From an uncultured beta proteobacterium (GTDB taxonomy: Bacteria > Pseudomonadota > Gammaproteobacteria > Burkholderiales > Burkholderiaceae_C), in contig CAIYNH010000727.1 in the NCBI GenBank assembly GCA_903927495.1, positions 1 through 6,417 of the forward strand: DNA of 6,417 nucleotides, given 5' to 3'. Positions 6,090-6,417 of this stretch are shown here, one piece after another. The position numbers and the translations under genes were made by a program. Position 1 is the stretch's first letter. Each line of letters begins with the position of its first letter. Below the pieces are notes generated by a model. It saw only the letters and a program-made list of their open reading frames with translations. It was not told the DNA's origin and searched no databases.

Positions 6090-6284
6090 ATGAAAACTGT
6101 TTTTAATCTGGTGAATTTTTTTATCGCCATTCTGTGCATGCTGGTTGGTGTCGGCAATATCGAGTATGTCACCCACAATCCCTCGGGTGCCGCTGCAGGT
6201 GTTGCCATCTCTTTGGTGGTCGGTGTTACCTGCTTCTGGCTGGCAGCACAGTCTGTATTCGATGGTCAACCCCAAGGGATATAA
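6090..6284 (+). CDS. Small membrane protein of unknown function (64 residues, two transmembrane helices)
   Basis: The product has two hydrophobic segments, about residues 3-21 (TVFNLVNFFIAILCMLVGV) and 36-54 (AAGVAISLVVGVTCFWLAA), joined by a short polar loop (GNIEYVTHNPSG) and ending in a polar tail (QSVFDGQPQGI). This pattern predicts a helical hairpin in the inner membrane. There is no signal-peptidase site or catalytic motif. The start has a modest GGGAA five to nine bases upstream. It lies 18 bases after the 61-residue gene and probably shares its transcript. I do not assign a function; linkage to lysR and the transporter operon may be coincidental. Confidence 0.6.
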   Translation: MKTVFNLVNFFIAILCMLVGVGNIEYVTHNPSGAAAGVAISLVVGVTCFWLAAQSVFDGQPQGI

Positions 6285-6332
6285 GTCCGGTGCCGGCTGT
6301 CAGGGATACTGATGTGGCGAGACACACTGTGC

Positions 6333-6351
6333 GCAGGGCGGTTCGCCCTGC
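6333..6351. repeat. Perfect short hairpin downstream of the small membrane-protein gene
   Basis: GCAGGGCG (6333-6340) and CGCCCTGC (6344-6351) form an 8-base-pair, GC-rich inverted repeat around a 3-base loop; in practice the closing pair would open to a 5-base loop. It lies 48 bases after the stop of the 64-residue gene. No T tract follows, so it is not a standard intrinsic terminator. It could be a transcript-end stabiliser, part of a dispersed repeat family, or an operator. The rest of 6285-6417 shows nothing I can annotate with confidence; TATGCT at 6371-6376 might be a -10 box for a gene beyond the window, but its upstream box is poor. Confidence 0.5.
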
Positions 6352-6417
6352 ATCCCGCAAGCTCCATCAATATGCTAAGCTGACCTTTTCTGCACAGCTA
6401 ATTTGCTGGAACTGGCG

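Noticed and set aside
5794..6093. Alternative + strand frame of 99 codons overlapping the 61-residue gene
   Set aside because: No ribosome binding site at its start, composition not protein-like, and it competes with a better-supported frame starting at 5886.
5850..6275. Open frame of 141 codons on the - strand opposite the two small genes
   Set aside because: It overlaps the region upstream of lysR and both small genes. The + strand frames have better ribosome binding sites and more protein-like composition (amphipathic helix, two clean membrane helices), so this frame is judged a shadow, though less certainly than the others.
6312..6383. Short 23-codon open frame in the tail region
   Set aside because: No ribosome binding site, it runs through the GC-rich hairpin, and nothing in the peptide supports it.

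Overview
The window reads as a proteobacterial chromosome segment. Base composition is close to balanced inside the genes and strongly AT-rich in the first ~165 bases. The style of the proteins (a DctP/DctQ/DctM TRAP transporter, an UxaA/GarD-family dehydratase and a GcvA-like LysR regulator) suggests a betaproteobacterium, probably Burkholderiales. That placement is an inference from family resemblance; nothing in the window fixes the taxonomy.

Layout. Bases 1-244 are an AT-rich control region. It has repeated ATTGAA elements, two similar imperfect palindromes and a good sigma-70-type promoter (TTGAAC, 17 bases, TATATT). Four genes follow on the + strand: the periplasmic solute-binding protein dctP (245-1219), a strong intrinsic terminator (1252-1285), the small membrane subunit dctQ (1299-1793), the large membrane subunit dctM (1784-3142, overlapping dctQ by 10 bases), a second intrinsic terminator (3170-3193), and an UxaA/GarD-type sugar-acid dehydratase (3253-4767). 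A LysR-family regulator lies on the - strand (4807-5769), tail to tail with the dehydratase. Divergent from it are two small + strand genes, a 61-residue protein of unknown function (5886-6071) and a 64-residue two-helix membrane protein (6090-6284). The last 133 bases hold a perfect short hairpin but no gene I can support.

How it works together (inference from families). DctP captures a sugar acid in the periplasm, DctQ and DctM import it using the sodium gradient, and the dehydratase removes water from it, giving a keto-deoxy acid that enters the Entner-Doudoroff-like uronate or aldarate routes. The exact substrate (altronate, galactarate or a related acid) cannot be read from the sequence. 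The dehydratase carries a mixture of UxaA-like and GarD-like motif variants. The later enzymes of either pathway are not in the window. Two terminators inside the transcription unit would grade expression, with dctP highest. The LysR protein is a plausible regulator by proximity, but one palindrome in front of dctP resembles the operator of an IclR-family regulator (KdgR), so the true regulator may be encoded elsewhere.

I see no mobile element, CRISPR array, tRNA or rRNA. Nothing here amounts to an entirely new system. The most informative open points are the control region of dctP, the substrate of the transporter-dehydratase pair, and the two small genes beside lysR.
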